Shown here in pieces: positions 12,590 through 13,362 of a stretch of DNA of 13,362 nucleotides. The stretch's first letter is position 1, and every line of letters starts with the position of its first letter. The stretch covers positions 1 to 13,362 of the forward strand of contig JAGZXV010000165.1 in NCBI GenBank assembly GCA_018378255.1, in the 5' to 3' direction. The notes below the pieces were generated by a model. It made no database searches. It was not told the origin of the DNA and saw only the letters and a list, made by a program, of their open reading frames with translations. This DNA comes from Clostridiaceae bacterium (lineage in GTDB: Bacteria; Bacillota; Clostridia; Lachnospirales; Lachnospiraceae). A program made the position numbers and the translations under genes.

Positions 12590-13362
12590 ATGATTAACGT
12601 AATAAAACGAGATGGGGAAGAAGCCGAATTCAGTTTGGTGAAGATTACGGAGGCCATAAAAAAGGCATTTAAGGCGACGGGAAAGGACTTTAACAATGAA
12701 ATTCTGGAACTGTTGTCTCTGCGGGTAACTGCTGATTTCCAGGATAAGATGCATAACGGGACTGTTTCTGTGGAACAGATTCAGGACAGCGTGGAGCACG
12801 TGCTGGAACAGACCGGATATACAGATGTGGCGAAAGCATATATCCTATACAGGAAACAGCGTGAGAAAATCCGTAATATGAAAAATACCATTCTGGATTA
12901 TAAGGATGTGGTAAACAGCTATGTAAAAGTTGAGGACTGGCGTGTGAAGGAGAATTCCACAGTGACCTATTCCGTGGGCGGACTGATTTTAAGTAACTCC
13001 GGCGCTGTTACGGCAAACTACTGGCTGTCCGAGATCTATGACCAGGAAATCGCAGAAGCCCACCGCAACGCGGACATTCACATCCATGACTTGTCCATGC
13101 TGACCGGATACTGCGCCGGATGGTCATTAAAGCAGCTTTTGATGGAAGGGCTTGGCGGAATTACCGGTAAGATCACTTCCTCACCGGCAAAACACCTTTC
13201 CGTACTCTGTAACCAGATGGTCAACTTTTTAGGCATTATGCAGAATGAATGGGCTGGCGCCCAGGCATTTTCCTCCTTTGATACCTACCTGGCTCCTTTT
13301 GTTAAAGCAGATAACCTTACCTACCCGGAAGTTAAAAAGTGTATTGAATCCTTTATTTACGG
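12590..13362 (+). CDS. nrdD: Second class III ribonucleotide reductase NrdD, 5' part
   Basis: The frame is open from the ATG at 12590 to the window edge (257 complete codons), so only the N-terminal third is seen. AAGGAG (12576-12581) is 8 bases ahead. Residues 1 to ~92 form an ATP-cone (INVIKRDGEEAEFSLVKITE). The reductase domain follows with ADIHIHDLSMLTGYCAGWSL (candidate active-site Cys175) and the conserved block NQMVNFLG..QNEWAGAQAFSSFDTYLAPF. This clearly differs from the first NrdD, whose equivalent region reads HDMSARRDTMNCCLFD, so the two are distant paralogues and not a recent duplication. The zinc site and glycyl radical loop lie beyond the edge. No separate promoter or NrdR box is visible, so transcription with hflX is likely. 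Confidence 0.93.
   Translation, partial: MINVIKRDGEEAEFSLVKITEAIKKAFKATGKDFNNEILELLSLRVTADFQDKMHNGTVSVEQIQDSVEHVLEQTGYTDVAKAYILYRKQREKIRNMKNTILDYKDVVNSYVKVEDWRVKENSTVTYSVGGLILSNSGAVTANYWLSEIYDQEIAEAHRNADIHIHDLSMLTGYCAGWSLKQLLMEGLGGITGKITSSPAKHLSVLCNQMVNFLGIMQNEWAGAQAFSSFDTYLAPFVKADNLTYPEVKKCIESFIY

Overview
The window looks like a chromosomal core segment from an anaerobic Gram-positive bacterium of the Clostridia, most likely family Lachnospiraceae. Support comes from a class III (glycyl radical) ribonucleotide reductase with its activase, a second class III reductase, rubrerythrin, a DUF6062 protein, scpA-scpB, strong AGGAGG-type ribosome binding sites, TTG starts and moderate GC. The taxon is inferred from gene content and protein style; no search was run.

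Layout. Bases 1-439 hold no convincing gene. They carry a perfect 34-bp palindrome that overlaps the -35 of a sigma-A-like promoter, followed by a very long GC-rich hairpin that can serve as terminator for the first minus-strand gene. Bases 440-2976 are read on the minus strand: a small lipoprotein behind a clear ECF-sigma-type promoter, a D-Ala-D-Ala carboxypeptidase with C-terminal cell-wall-binding repeats, a small XRE-type regulator, and a possible 34-residue protein. A divergent regulatory region (2977-3218) with an operator-like dyad separates these from the plus-strand genes.

From 3219 to the right edge everything is on the plus strand: a DUF6062 protein, rubrerythrin (candidate PerR/Fur box in its leader), a membrane-anchored metallophosphoesterase, scpA-scpB (promoter followed by a terminator-like hairpin before the first start codon), and then nrdD-nrdG-dut, a TPR lipoprotein, hflX and a second nrdD cut by the window edge. 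Two NrdR-box-like sites precede the first nrdD.

How the genes work together. NrdD/NrdG make dNTPs from NTPs without oxygen. Class III enzymes act on triphosphates, so UTP reduction yields dUTP directly, and the adjacent dUTPase both removes it and supplies dUMP for dTMP. ScpA/ScpB, encoded just upstream, organise the replicated chromosome. Rubrerythrin protects oxygen-sensitive enzymes such as the glycyl radical reductases. The minus-strand block is an envelope module: peptidoglycan trimming plus a stress-regulated lipoprotein.

I see no mobile element, CRISPR array, tRNA or rRNA, and no clear new multi-gene system. The most interesting signals are regulatory (ECF promoter, NrdR boxes, scpA leader hairpin, large palindromes), two small ORFs, and two class III reductases about 3 kb apart.
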